Both the position numbers and the translations under genes were made by a program. From assembly GCA_011754535.1 (NCBI GenBank), contig JAAQVN010000001.1, positions 2,232,001 through 2,296,000 on the forward strand: a stretch of 64,000 nucleotides of DNA. The letters are read 5' to 3'. The notes beneath the pieces are model-generated. The model searched no databases, was not told the origin of the DNA, and worked only from the letters and a program-made list of their open reading frames with translations. Below are positions 9,145 to 17,760 of the stretch, piece by piece (within the stretch, counting starts at the first letter, position 1; each line of letters starts with the position of its first letter). Source of the stretch: Enterobacter asburiae (GTDB lineage Bacteria > Pseudomonadota > Gammaproteobacteria > Enterobacterales > Enterobacteriaceae).

Positions 9145-9171
9145 AAAAGGCAACCGGGAGGTTGCCTTTTT
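9145..9171 (+). terminator. Rho-independent terminator of feaB
   Basis: AAAAGGCAACC (9145-9155), loop GGGA, GGTTGCCTTTT (9160-9170) then T. It is a perfect 11-bp stem with an A-run before and a T-run after, so it can act on both strands; it starts 8 bp after the feaB stop. Confidence 0.85.
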
Positions 9172-9181
9172 AGTGTATGTT

Positions 9182-9213
9182 CCCTCTCCCGTGGGAGAGG
9201 GTCAGGGTGAGGG
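9182..9213. repeat. Intergenic palindromic repeat (CCCTCTCCC type)
   Basis: The hairpin CCCTCTCCC-GT-GGGAGAGGG is followed by TCAGGGTGAGGG. The same unit occurs at 12891-12926 and twice at 24771-24857, always between genes. It is a dispersed enterobacterial intergenic repeat whose name I do not assign. Confidence 0.75.
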
Positions 9214-9236
9214 CATCAGGCCGCACCCGGCGTTAT

Positions 9237-10343
9237 TTAAAGCGACCACCGATCCCGCCCGGCCTCCTTCGCCCGGTACAGCGCCGCATCGGCACGAGCA
9301 ATGATCTCGGTGCCGGCTAAGCCCTCCACCATGCCCGCAATTCCCATGCTCACGGTGACATGGTCGCTGACGGTTGACGCGTTGTGCGGTATGGACTCCG
9401 CGCGCAGGCCGTCCTGAATACGTAAGGCAACCTTTTCAGCGATGTTTTCCGGGCAGTTAAACAGGATCACCACAAACTCCTCCCCGCCGTAGCGTGACAC
9501 AACATCGTCAGGCGTCCGCACCGACTGCTTCAGCACCCGCGCCACGCGCGTCAGACAGTCGTCACCCGCCTGATGCCCGTAGGTGTCGTTGTAGCGCTTG
9601 AAATAGTCGATATCCAGCATAATCAGCGAGAACGGTTTCTTCTGCTCAACCGCGTTCTCCAGCACCACTTCCATCCTCCGGCGATTGGCGGTTGTGGTTA
9701 ACGGATCCTGATGCGCCAGCGCATCCAGTCGTGAGATCAGCAGCTGGTTCTGCTGGTTACGTCGCCAGGCCTCGTCAAACCAGCTCAGCAGGATGAAACG
9801 CCCGCAGATCAGGATCAGCGAAAAAACGCTCCAGATGATAACGAAATGAAGATTAAGGCCATCATTAAGTACCCAGCTCGCTATCGGCAGGGTGATCCAG
9901 AGCGGGAGCACGAAGGCGAGCAGCCCCTCGGGGTAAAAATAGAGCGCCGTTAAGCCGGCGAGCAATAAAATGACGCACAGCGGCCAGACGTGCGGTAGCA
10001 GAAGCTGGGTGATAAACCAAAAGCAGGAGACCGACCAGATGGCGCTGCAGATAAACAGCACCACGCTGATGCCGGCGATGCGGCGCCAGGCCATCAGGAT
10101 CAGCGCAGCCGAGAGGATGATGATGCCGAGCATGGAGGCATCGACCATTTTCGTTAGCGGCGGCGAGTGGGGATAAAGAGGATCGCTGGCCTTAAGCAGG
10201 ACGTGGCGCAGCAGGATCATCACGGCGAAGCTAACGTTGACGAAGGCCAGCCAGGGCAGATTCATCGCCAGCCCGTGCATGACCATGGCATGGCGCGTCG
10301 GCCAGGTTGCCCGTTCAAGCGTCGGTTTTTTTCTTTTTTCCAT
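9237..10343 (-). CDS. Membrane-anchored diguanylate cyclase (GGDEF)
   Basis: This 368-residue protein has about six hydrophobic segments in residues 30-190 and a C-terminal GGDEF domain from about 205 to 365. The active-site motif reads RYGGEEF, the metal site is MLDIDYFKRYND, and the domain start reads DPLTTTANRRR in place of the usual DPLTGLANR. All residues for making cyclic di-GMP from GTP seem present. The inhibitory RxxD site is degenerate (RTPDD, one residue out of register). AAAGGA precedes the ATG. It lies between feaB and tynA, genes that are neighbours in E. coli. The N-terminal signal is unknown. Confidence 0.88.
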   Translation of the reverse strand: MEKRKKPTLERATWPTRHAMVMHGLAMNLPWLAFVNVSFAVMILLRHVLLKASDPLYPHSPPLTKMVDASMLGIIILSAALILMAWRRIAGISVVLFICSAIWSVSCFWFITQLLLPHVWPLCVILLLAGLTALYFYPEGLLAFVLPLWITLPIASWVLNDGLNLHFVIIWSVFSLILICGRFILLSWFDEAWRRNQQNQLLISRLDALAHQDPLTTTANRRRMEVVLENAVEQKKPFSLIMLDIDYFKRYNDTYGHQAGDDCLTRVARVLKQSVRTPDDVVSRYGGEEFVVILFNCPENIAEKVALRIQDGLRAESIPHNASTVSDHVTVSMGIAGMVEGLAGTEIIARADAALYRAKEAGRDRWSL

Positions 10344-10430
10344 AAAATCCTTTCCCGTCCGGGGGATAAATCATTCAGGTGAGATATCAGTAACTATAAG
10401 CAAGCCCGGACGATCCTCAAACGCTGGGGC

Positions 10431-10455
10431 AAAAAAAACCGGGCTATTGCCCGGC
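10431..10455 (-). terminator. Rho-independent terminator of tynA
   Basis: On the minus strand CCGGGC-AATA-GCCCGG is followed by eight T residues (A-run at 10431-10438 on the plus strand). It starts 8 bp after the tynA stop codon. Confidence 0.85.
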
Positions 10456-10461
10456 AGGTGG

Positions 10462-12735
10462 TTATTTTTCGTCTTTTTTCTTCCCAAGCGTTGGCGTCTC
10501 GTCGAAGAAGTTCCACGGTTTAAGCAGGGTATGCACCCATTCCGTCGGCATGATCGGCCACTCTTCCGCGCGCGCCACGTGGGTTGTACCGGTGGTCATC
10601 CAGACTACGTCATCCTGGCCGTTGAGCGACTCGTTATCCTTGCTGTACTGACCGAGGCCCGTGTCGTGGATGGAACGGTTGGGGAATTTCCCTTCCGGGT
10701 AGAGCTCATCCGGGTGGTAGCGGGTCACCCAAAGCTGTTTGTCCATAAAGCTAAGGCGATGGTAGATCCACTCGTCCGGGGCAAATTTCGCGCCGGTCGC
10801 CACCGGATGGGTACCGCCCGCGTAAGGGATGATCTGGTACGAGACCGGGTTGCCCATGCGGTTCTCCTTGCTGGTGTTGCTCAGCAGGCGGATGGTGCCA
10901 GGGTCGAACTTCTGCGCCGCCTGCTGTTCGGTATCAATATCGTACTGATTGACCTGCATGGTGCTGGTGCGCGGGCCGCCGGCGGTATTCGGCTTCACTT
11001 CCGGATCCATCGCCACCAGCTTGTTGTTGATGCCGTCCACGTCCATATCAAGCCGGAAGTTATAGATGTGCTGGTGTGTAGTGCCCACGATGTTATGGTC
11101 GATTAGCGTGCCGTATCGGGTGTCATCTTTAGCGGTGGCATCGTGCATGGTTTTCGCCTGAACGCCTTTCACCGCCTCGATACCCGTCGCGCCGGCATCA
11201 ATGCCGATGGTGCCGTTTTCATGGAACACCCAGTCGAAGATGTAATCATAGTTGCCCACTGTGCTGACCCAGCGCACCACCAACTCGCGGCGCTCGGCGC
11301 TGACGTTGGGCTTACCCATCTCCTGATGCTTATATTCCGGGCCCGCGTAGCGTTCGAAAATGGCGATCGCGCGCGGGATCTCCATCGGCGTACCGGTGTA
11401 GTCCGGGATGGTTTCATTGAGCATCACGGCGTTGGACGGCACGTCCTTACCGCGCACCAGCGGCGAGGTCAGGGTGCCCATGCCGTAGTCACCGGAGTCG
11501 AGATAGGCTTTAAAGTACCAGCCCACGTCCGGATCGCCGTAAGGGACGATCATGCCGCCGAGCGATCCCTGATACATCACCTGACGCTTTTTGCCGTTGT
11601 CGTTATACGTGACGGTCGAAATCATCGGGCCGACGCGGGAGTCGAGGCTCAGGTGGAAATCCCAGTTCTGCCAGTGCACCATATCGCCGGTAATGGTGTA
11701 GTTCTTGCCTTCCGGCTCAATGATGTCGAGCGGTTTTTTCGGCATCTCTATGCGGTCTCGGCCGTCATAGGGGCGCGGGGTCATGGGAACCGGCACAACG
11801 GCGCCTTCTTCAATTTTCTGGATCTTTTTCTGCTCAAGATCGACCACTGCCACGAGGTTCTCAATCGGGTGCGCCCAATAGTTGCCGTCGCCGACGTCCA
11901 GATAGCTCACCACCTTCAGCAGGCGGTCTTCCTGCTTCAGGCCGTCTTTTCCGTCGAAATAGCCGACGGTCAGCGGCGTGGTAATCACTTTTTTCGGGTC
12001 GGTGATGCCGTGTTTTTTAAGCACCTCGGCGAACTCTGTACTTTCGTTGATGATCTGCTGAACCGCGGTGAAATCATCCAGCAGCACCATGCCGTGCGCG
12101 TCTTTCACCGGTTCCCAATGCAGGATTTTCTTATCCTTCAGATCCACCACGCTTTCGATGACGTGCTTGCCGTCGAGCATGACGATTTTCGCCTGGCGAG
12201 GGGCATCCACTGCCGTACCGTTGAGGACAAAGTCCCACACTTTGGCCTTCTCTGGTTCCGCAAGGGCAATCTGGGTAAAGCGGGTATTCGGTTTAAAATC
12301 CGCAGAGGCTTTCACAATCTCAACGGCCTGCTTAATTTCGTCCGCCGTCAGCGCGTTTAGCGGGTGAGGGCGTTTTTCAACCTGGAAGGTCTGGTCAAGA
12401 CCAGACTGGAAAACATCGTTGATGAAGGTCTCTGAGATAAAGGCTTTTTGGCCCTTCATCACTACCGGCACCTCAAGCTTGAGGGGTTGACCGTTAACGA
12501 TGGCCGTCTTTGCGCCCGGTTTGACCTTCACAAAGGCGCCGTCCTTCGCAATGGTGAACATCTGTGCGTAATCATCCCACTGCACGTCCGCGCCAAAGTC
12601 CTGCAGCGTTTTGTCCATCGGGACCATATGCGCCTCGCTGCCGTGGGCGAAAACAGGGGATTGCCAGGCGCAACACAGCGCAACGGCCATGGCCAGCGCC
12701 GTTCTACGGGCAGAAAAAGAAGAATTGCTTCCCAT
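10462..12735 (-). CDS. tynA: Periplasmic copper amine oxidase (topaquinone)
   Basis: TynA oxidises phenylethylamine and tyramine to their aldehydes with release of ammonia and hydrogen peroxide in the periplasm. I start it at ATG 12735, giving 757 residues as in E. coli and a signal peptide cut after PVFA; an in-frame ATG at 12747 lacks a proper ribosome site, while AGG sits upstream of 12735. The Tyr that becomes topaquinone is in TVGNYDY (near residue 466). Copper-binding His residues are in GTTHQHIYNF. It is transcribed towards feaB, and its promoter carries FeaR-type repeats. Confidence 0.97.
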   Translation of the reverse strand: MGSNSSFSARRTALAMAVALCCAWQSPVFAHGSEAHMVPMDKTLQDFGADVQWDDYAQMFTIAKDGAFVKVKPGAKTAIVNGQPLKLEVPVVMKGQKAFISETFINDVFQSGLDQTFQVEKRPHPLNALTADEIKQAVEIVKASADFKPNTRFTQIALAEPEKAKVWDFVLNGTAVDAPRQAKIVMLDGKHVIESVVDLKDKKILHWEPVKDAHGMVLLDDFTAVQQIINESTEFAEVLKKHGITDPKKVITTPLTVGYFDGKDGLKQEDRLLKVVSYLDVGDGNYWAHPIENLVAVVDLEQKKIQKIEEGAVVPVPMTPRPYDGRDRIEMPKKPLDIIEPEGKNYTITGDMVHWQNWDFHLSLDSRVGPMISTVTYNDNGKKRQVMYQGSLGGMIVPYGDPDVGWYFKAYLDSGDYGMGTLTSPLVRGKDVPSNAVMLNETIPDYTGTPMEIPRAIAIFERYAGPEYKHQEMGKPNVSAERRELVVRWVSTVGNYDYIFDWVFHENGTIGIDAGATGIEAVKGVQAKTMHDATAKDDTRYGTLIDHNIVGTTHQHIYNFRLDMDVDGINNKLVAMDPEVKPNTAGGPRTSTMQVNQYDIDTEQQAAQKFDPGTIRLLSNTSKENRMGNPVSYQIIPYAGGTHPVATGAKFAPDEWIYHRLSFMDKQLWVTRYHPDELYPEGKFPNRSIHDTGLGQYSKDNESLNGQDDVVWMTTGTTHVARAEEWPIMPTEWVHTLLKPWNFFDETPTLGKKKDEK

Positions 12736-12804
12736 CGTAGACCTCATCTTGTTGTGTTTATTGTGTTGTGACAGCCTTATCCTGACAGGCGCCTGAGAAA
12801 AGCG

Positions 12805-12842
12805 TTTGCCTGCATCTGCCAGGTTATTTGTTGGTCTTGCCA
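12805..12842 (-). promoter_or_regulatory. Tandem FeaR-type operator of the tynA promoter
   Basis: Read on the minus strand, AACCTGGCA occurs twice with a period of exactly 21 bp. The distal copy reads TGGCA-N8-AAA (12827-12842), a full match to the TGNCA-N8-AAA motif; the proximal copy (12805-12821) has TGGCA but its AAA is one base further away. The site lies about 70-107 bp before the tynA start. The same 21-bp tandem layout occurs before feaB. Confidence 0.6.
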
Positions 12843-12890
12843 GGTTAAAAAAAGAGCGGGGGGTAAATCACAGGGTCGTGCAGAACATTC

Positions 12891-12926
12891 CCCTCTCCCC
12901 TTCGGGGAGAGGGTCAGGGTGAGGGG
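12891..12926. repeat. Intergenic palindromic repeat (CCCTCTCCC type)
   Basis: CCCTCTCCCC-TT-CGGGGAGAGGG then TCAGGGTGAGGGG. It is the second copy of the family seen at 9182, lying between the tynA promoter and the paaZ stop codon. Confidence 0.75.
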
Positions 12927-12931
12927 CGACG

Positions 12932-14974
12932 TTACCTGAAATCACCCTGCTGGCGCGCCACCAGCGTCAGAATGGAATAGAGCGCCACGGCCTGCTGGTG
13001 CTGGTTGAAGATCTCAACCGCCCATTCCACCACGCCGGTCGGTCTTTCCTCGGCGGTACGCTGTTTCTTCAGCGTTTTACGTTTGCAGGTCAGACGCACC
13101 TGGATGGTATCGCCCGGCTTGACCGGCTCGATAAAGCGCAGGTTTTCCATGCCGTAGTTGGCAATCACCGGCCCGACGCCCGCATCAACGAACAGTCCCG
13201 CCGCGGCGGAGATCAGGAAGTAGCCGTGCACCACGCGCTCGCCAAAGATCGACTCTGCCGCGCCGATCTTGTCCATATGGGCATAGAAGTGGTCGCCGCT
13301 CAGGCAGGCAAAGTTCACAATGTCCGCTTCCGTGAGGGTGCGGCGCGGCGTCAGCAGGCTGTCGCCCGGCTGCAGCTCCTCGAAGTATTTGCGGAACGGA
13401 TGTACGCGATCCTCCTGCACCGCTGCGCCGCGTACCCACTGTTTGCCAATCGCGGCCAGCATCGACGGGCTGCCCTGAATCGCGGTGCGCTGCAGGTAGT
13501 GCTTCACCGCGCGCAGGCCGCCCAGCTCTTCGCCGCCGCCCGCGCGGCCCGGACCGCCGTGCACCAACTGAGGCAGCGGGGAGCCGTGGCCGGTGGACTC
13601 TTTTGATGATTCCTCGTTAAGGATCTGAATACGCCCGTGGGCGCGCGCCGCACCGGCAATAAACTGGCGGGCAATCGCCGCATTTGCGGTTACCAGCGTG
13701 CCCGCCAGGCTGCCGCCGCCCGCGCGGGCAAGCTGCATCGCGTGGTCTGCGCTGCGATACGGCATCAGCGTGGCGACCGGGCCGAAGGCTTCGGTATCGT
13801 GTACGGCGGGCGTTTCGTCCGGCTGCGCACAGAACAGCAGGGTCGGCGGGAAGAACGCCCCCGCGGCCTGCAGGTCCGCTTTGCCGCCCAGACGGATCTG
13901 GCAGCCTGCGGCGACCAGCCGATCCACTTTCTCCTGCACGTCCGCGCGCTGCTCGGCGTTGACCAGCGCCCCCATCTTCACCCCTTCCTGCGCCGGGTCG
14001 CCCACCACCACCTTTTCCAGGCGGGCAATCAGCGCCTGGCTCACGGTGTCAATCTGGTTTTGCGGAACGATAATGCGGCGAATGGCCGTGCATTTTTGCC
14101 CGGCCTTAGCGGTCATCTCGCGAACTACTTCGCGGATGAACAGCGCAAACTCCGGCTGCTCCGGCGTGACGTCTTCCCCCAGCACGCAGCAGTTCAGGGA
14201 GTCGGCTTCCATGGTGAACGGTATCGAATTCGCCACAATATTCGGGTGCACGCGCAGGCTTTGCCCGGTGCTGGCAGAGCCGGTAAAAGTGACCACGTCC
14301 TGGCCGTCGAGCTGGTCGAGCAGATCGCCCGCGCTGCCGCAGATCAGGCTGATGGCACCGTCTGGCACCAGCCCGCTGTCGACGATGGATTTCACCATCG
14401 CCTGCGTCACCTGCGCGGTAGCGGTAGCGGGTTTAATGATGGCGGGCATCCCGGCAAGCCAGGTCGGCGCCAGCTTTTCCAGCATTCCCCAGCAGGGGAA
14501 GTTAAAGGCGTTGATATGCACCGCCACGCCGGATTTGGAGGTCAGGACGTGGCGCGCCGCAAAGCCGCCTTCTTTCGACAGGGGGATTAACTCATCTTCC
14601 GGCCACAGCGTGTCGTCCGGCAGCTCGCGGCTGCCCAGGCTTGCATAGGTGAAGAGGGTGCCGATCCCGCCTTCAATATCTACCCAGCTGTCCGCCTTCG
14701 TTGCCCCGGTCTGGGCTGACAGGGCATAAAACGTCTCTTTCTCGCTGAGCAGGTGCTTTGCCACCGCCTTCAGCATGGCGGCACGTTCGATAAAGGTCAT
14801 GGCGCGTAATGCCTCGCCCCCCTGCTCAATGGCATAGCGACGGGCGGCCGCCATGTCCAGCCCTTCGCTGGTCACTTCCCAGAGTGCTTCGCCGCTGATG
14901 GCGTGATGTATCGCGCGTTCGCGGCCCCGGCCAGACTGCCAGGTACCGGACACGAAGCTGGCTAACTGCTGCAT
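12932..14974 (-). CDS. paaZ: Oxepin-CoA hydrolase / 3-oxo-5,6-dehydrosuberyl-CoA semialdehyde dehydrogenase
   Basis: PaaZ opens the oxepin-CoA ring and oxidises the resulting semialdehyde. This fusion of 680 residues has an N-terminal aldehyde dehydrogenase domain (1-520) with Glu in FTMEADSLN (near 256) and Cys in [10 protein letters not shown] (near 295), and a C-terminal MaoC hotdog hydratase with the Asp/His pair in [12 protein letters not shown] (near 561-566). Loss of the dehydrogenase activity in other bacteria leads to toxic cyclic by-products. It is divergent from paaA, as in E. coli. Confidence 0.97.
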   Translation of the reverse strand: MQQLASFVSGTWQSGRGRERAIHHAISGEALWEVTSEGLDMAAARRYAIEQGGEALRAMTFIERAAMLKAVAKHLLSEKETFYALSAQTGATKADSWVDIEGGIGTLFTYASLGSRELPDDTLWPEDELIPLSKEGGFAARHVLTSKSGVAVHINAFNFPCWGMLEKLAPTWLAGMPAIIKPATATAQVTQAMVKSIVDSGLVPDGAISLICGSAGDLLDQLDGQDVVTFTGSASTGQSLRVHPNIVANSIPFTMEADSLNCCVLGEDVTPEQPEFALFIREVVREMTAKAGQKCTAIRRIIVPQNQIDTVSQALIARLEKVVVGDPAQEGVKMGALVNAEQRADVQEKVDRLVAAGCQIRLGGKADLQAAGAFFPPTLLFCAQPDETPAVHDTEAFGPVATLMPYRSADHAMQLARAGGGSLAGTLVTANAAIARQFIAGAARAHGRIQILNEESSKESTGHGSPLPQLVHGGPGRAGGGEELGGLRAVKHYLQRTAIQGSPSMLAAIGKQWVRGAAVQEDRVHPFRKYFEELQPGDSLLTPRRTLTEADIVNFACLSGDHFYAHMDKIGAAESIFGERVVHGYFLISAAAGLFVDAGVGPVIANYGMENLRFIEPVKPGDTIQVRLTCKRKTLKKQRTAEERPTGVVEWAVEIFNQHQQAVALYSILTLVARQQGDFR

Positions 14975-15259
14975 CGCTTATCTCCAAGTGTTTCGTTATT
15001 TCACTATTAATAGTTTGATCGCGAATCATAAAAATCAAGCTGTGTTTTTAATGAATTGTTAACGTTGTGATCTGGCTGGACGAATCGCATCGCGTAAAGG
15101 CGCTTTCTGCAAGGCCTGTAGTAAAAGCCTTGCGAGCAGCATCACAAAACTGGGAAACAATTCTTGGGGTTATATTTAACCTTTGTGTAACTTTTAAAAA
15201 ACAAAGTGATTCAACATTTCGCTTTAATTTGCAAACTAACGAATCATAAAGGTGAAGAC
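14975..15259. promoter_or_regulatory. Divergent Pz/Pa promoter region with PaaX-type motifs
   Basis: This region must carry the promoters of paaZ (minus) and paaA-K (plus). On the minus strand TGATTCGCGATCA (15015-15027) is a short imperfect palindrome. On the plus side TGATTC (15207-15212) and GAATCA (15241-15246) face each other, and CGAATC recurs near 15080. PaaX, which leaves DNA when phenylacetyl-CoA binds, recognises TGATTC-containing palindromes in E. coli as I recall; assigning these copies to PaaX is inference. Confidence 0.5.
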
Positions 15260-16189
15260 GTGACGCAAGAACAACGGTTTGAGCAGCGCATAGCGCAGGA
15301 GACGGCGATTGAGCCTCAGGACTGGATGCCGGAAGCCTACCGTAAAACGCTGATCCGCCAGATTGGTCAGCACGCGCACTCCGAAATTGTCGGCATGTTG
15401 CCGGAAGGAAACTGGATCGCCCGCGCGCCGACGCTGCGCCGTAAAGCCATTCTGCTGGCGAAGGTGCAGGACGAAGCCGGACACGGGCTCTACCTCTACA
15501 GCGCGGCGGAAACGCTGGGCTGCGCGCGGGAAGACATCTACCAGAAGATGCTCGACGGCAGGATGAAATACTCCTCCATTTTCAACTATCCGACCCTGAG
15601 CTGGGCCGATATCGGCGTGATCGGCTGGCTGGTGGACGGCGCCGCCATCGTCAACCAGGTGGCGCTGTGCCGGACCTCCTACGGTCCGTATGCCAGGGCG
15701 ATGGTGAAAATCTGTAAAGAAGAGAGCTTCCACCAGCGTCAGGGCTTTGAAGCCTGCATGGCGCTGGCGCAGGGCAGTGAGGCCCAGCGCCAGATGCTGC
15801 AGGACGCCATCAACCGCTTCTGGTGGCCAGCGCTGATGATGTTCGGGCCGAACGACGACAACTCGCCGAACAGCGCCCGCAGCCTGGCCTGGAAAATCAA
15901 ACGCTTTGGCAATGACGAGCTGCGCCAGCGCTTTGTTGATAACACGGTGCCGCAGGTTGAGATGCTGGGCATGACGGTGCCGGATCCCGACCTGCGCTTT
16001 GACGAAGAAAGCGGCCACTACCGCTTCGGCGAGATCGACTGGCAGGAGTTTGACGAGGTCATTAACGGGCGCGGCATCTGCAACCACGAGCGCCTGGCCG
16101 CGAAACGTAAAGCCTGGGAAGAGGGGGCGTGGGTGCGCGAAGCCGCACTGGCGCATGCGGAAAAACAACGTACCCGTCAGGCCGCATAA
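15260..16189 (+). CDS. paaA: Ring 1,2-phenylacetyl-CoA epoxidase, catalytic subunit
   Basis: PaaA is the di-iron subunit of the PaaABC(D)E multicomponent monooxygenase, which converts phenylacetyl-CoA to its 1,2-epoxide. The 309-residue ferritin-like protein carries the carboxylate/His metal motifs DEAGH (near 72-76) and KEESFH (near 155). The start is GTG 15260, preceded by AAAGGTGA and agreeing with the E. coli N-terminus; the open frame runs further upstream without homology. It is the first gene of the paaABCDEFGHIJK operon. Confidence 0.97.
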   Translation: MTQEQRFEQRIAQETAIEPQDWMPEAYRKTLIRQIGQHAHSEIVGMLPEGNWIARAPTLRRKAILLAKVQDEAGHGLYLYSAAETLGCAREDIYQKMLDGRMKYSSIFNYPTLSWADIGVIGWLVDGAAIVNQVALCRTSYGPYARAMVKICKEESFHQRQGFEACMALAQGSEAQRQMLQDAINRFWWPALMMFGPNDDNSPNSARSLAWKIKRFGNDELRQRFVDNTVPQVEMLGMTVPDPDLRFDEESGHYRFGEIDWQEFDEVINGRGICNHERLAAKRKAWEEGAWVREAALAHAEKQRTRQAA

Positions 16190-16201
16190 GAGGAAGTAAC
16201 A

Positions 16202-16489
16202 ATGAGCAATGTCTACTGGCCGCTGTACGAAGTGTTCGTACGCAGCAAACAAGGGTTATCCCACCGTCACGTGGGCAGCCTGCATGCCGCCGACGATCGC
16301 ATGGCGCTGGAAAATGCGCGCGACGCCTACACCCGCCGCAGCGAAGGGTGTTCTATCTGGGTGGTAAAGGCGAGCGAGATTGTCGCCTCCCAGCCGGAAG
16401 AGAGCGGTGAGTTCTTCGACCCGGCGGAAAGCAAGGTTTACCGCCATCCGACGTTCTATACCATCCCTGACGGCATCGAGCATATGTGA
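16202..16489 (+). CDS. paaB: Phenylacetyl-CoA epoxidase subunit PaaB
   Basis: A 95-residue subunit of the epoxidase, lacking cofactor motifs; in the family it bridges PaaAC heterodimers. It begins 12 bp after paaA with GAGGAAG before ATG. Its length and sequence agree with E. coli PaaB (for example YEVFVRSKQGLSHRHVGSLH at residues 8-27). Confidence 0.96.
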   Translation: MSNVYWPLYEVFVRSKQGLSHRHVGSLHAADDRMALENARDAYTRRSEGCSIWVVKASEIVASQPEESGEFFDPAESKVYRHPTFYTIPDGIEHM

Positions 16490-16497
16490 GGCAAAGA

Positions 16498-17244
16498 ATG
16501 AATTCAGTGACTGCCTATGCCCTGCGTCTGGGCGACAACGGTCTGGTGCTCTCCCAGCGCCTCGGCGCCTGGTGCGGCCACGCGCCGGAGCTGGAGATTG
16601 ACCTCGCGCTCGCCAATATCGGTCTCGACCTACTGGGGCAGGCGCGCAATTTCCTGACCTATGCCGCGGAATCAGAAGGCCAGGGCGATGAAGACACGCT
16701 GGCGTTTGGCCGCGACGAGCGTCAGTTCCGCAACGTCCTGCTGGTGGAGCAGCCGAACGGCAGCTTCGCCGACACCATTGCCCGCCAGTACCTGATGGAT
16801 GCCTGGAACGTGGCGCTGTATGAGCGTCTGACCCAAAGCCGCGACGCCCAGCTTGCCGCCATTGCCGCCAAAGCGATTAAAGAGGTGCGCTACCACCTGC
16901 GCTTCAGCCGCGGCTGGCTGGTGCGTCTGGGCGACGGGACCGAAGCGTCCGCGCAAAAAATGCAGCAGGCTATCGACAATCTGTGGCGTTTTACGGCGGA
17001 GCTGTTTGAAGCCGATGACGTCGAGCTGGCGCTGATTGACGCCGGCGTGGCGGTGGACCCGCGAACTCTGCGCCAGCCGTGGGAAAGCGAAGTATTTGCT
17101 GGTGTGCATGAAGCCTGCCTGCAGGTTCCCGCAGAGGTGGCGTACCGCACCGGGGGCAAGAAGGGGCTGCATACTGAACATCTGGGTCCGATGCTGGCGG
17201 AAATGCAGTATCTCCAGCGCGCGTATCCCGGTCAGCAGTGGTAA
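16498..17244 (+). CDS. paaC: Phenylacetyl-CoA epoxidase structural subunit PaaC
   Basis: PaaC is the non-catalytic ferritin-like partner of PaaA in the epoxidase. I start it at ATG 16498 (GAGG upstream), giving 248 residues as in E. coli; the in-frame ATG at 16486 overlaps paaB. The RYHLRFSRGW helix and the GGKKGLHTEHLGPMLAEMQY C-terminus are conserved. Confidence 0.96.
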   Translation: MNSVTAYALRLGDNGLVLSQRLGAWCGHAPELEIDLALANIGLDLLGQARNFLTYAAESEGQGDEDTLAFGRDERQFRNVLLVEQPNGSFADTIARQYLMDAWNVALYERLTQSRDAQLAAIAAKAIKEVRYHLRFSRGWLVRLGDGTEASAQKMQQAIDNLWRFTAELFEADDVELALIDAGVAVDPRTLRQPWESEVFAGVHEACLQVPAEVAYRTGGKKGLHTEHLGPMLAEMQYLQRAYPGQQW

Positions 17245-17255
17245 AGGAGAACGCC

Positions 17256-17753
17256 ATGCAACGCCTCGTCGACATCGCGCCTGCGCAAATTCCGCAGATA
17301 TGGTCGCTGTTAAGCCAGATCCCCGATCCGGAAGTGCCGGTATTAACCATCACCGATTTAGGCATGGTGCGCAGCGTGAAGGCGCAGGGGGAAGGCTGGG
17401 TCATTGGCTTCACGCCAACCTACTCGGGCTGCCCCGCAACGGAACATCTGCTGGGGGCGATCCGCGACGCGATGACCGCGCACGGCTTTACCCCGGTGCA
17501 CATTGTGCTCCAGCTTGAACCCGCCTGGACCACCGACTGGATGACCGCCGACGCGCGCGAGCGCCTGCGGGCGTACGGCATTAGCCCGCCCGTGGGGCAT
17601 AGCTGTCACGCGCACGCGCCTTTGGAGGTGAGCTGCCCGCGCTGCGCCAGCACCGACACCTCGCTTATCAGTGAATTTGGTTCGACGGCCTGCAAAGCGC
17701 TCTACCGCTGCAACACTTGCCGCGAGCCATTCGACTATTTCAAATGTATTTGA
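17256..17753 (+). CDS. paaD: Phenylacetate degradation protein PaaD (Fe-S assembly type)
   Basis: This 165-residue protein has an N-terminal MIP18/DUF59 domain (TYSGCPATEHL near 53) and a C-terminal four-Cys zinc-ribbon (CPRC and CNTC pairs, ending FKCI). It is needed for epoxidase activity and is thought to help mature an iron site, probably the PaaE or PaaA cofactor. The start is ATG 17256 after AAAGGAGA; the next gene begins 7 bp after the stop. Confidence 0.95.
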   Translation: MQRLVDIAPAQIPQIWSLLSQIPDPEVPVLTITDLGMVRSVKAQGEGWVIGFTPTYSGCPATEHLLGAIRDAMTAHGFTPVHIVLQLEPAWTTDWMTADARERLRAYGISPPVGHSCHAHAPLEVSCPRCASTDTSLISEFGSTACKALYRCNTCREPFDYFKCI

Positions 17754-17760
17754 GGCTGCC

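Noticed and set aside
11143..12360. 405-residue open frame on the plus strand inside tynA
   Set aside because: It is a shadow of the conserved tynA gene with no homology and no start signals; tynA has the full set of motifs.
13637..14648. Two long plus-strand frames inside paaZ
   Set aside because: Both are antisense to paaZ, overlap each other, and have Arg/Ser/Ala-rich composition without domains.
15236..16252. 338-residue minus-strand frame opposite paaA
   Set aside because: It covers paaA exactly in antisense and resembles no protein; paaA is strongly supported.
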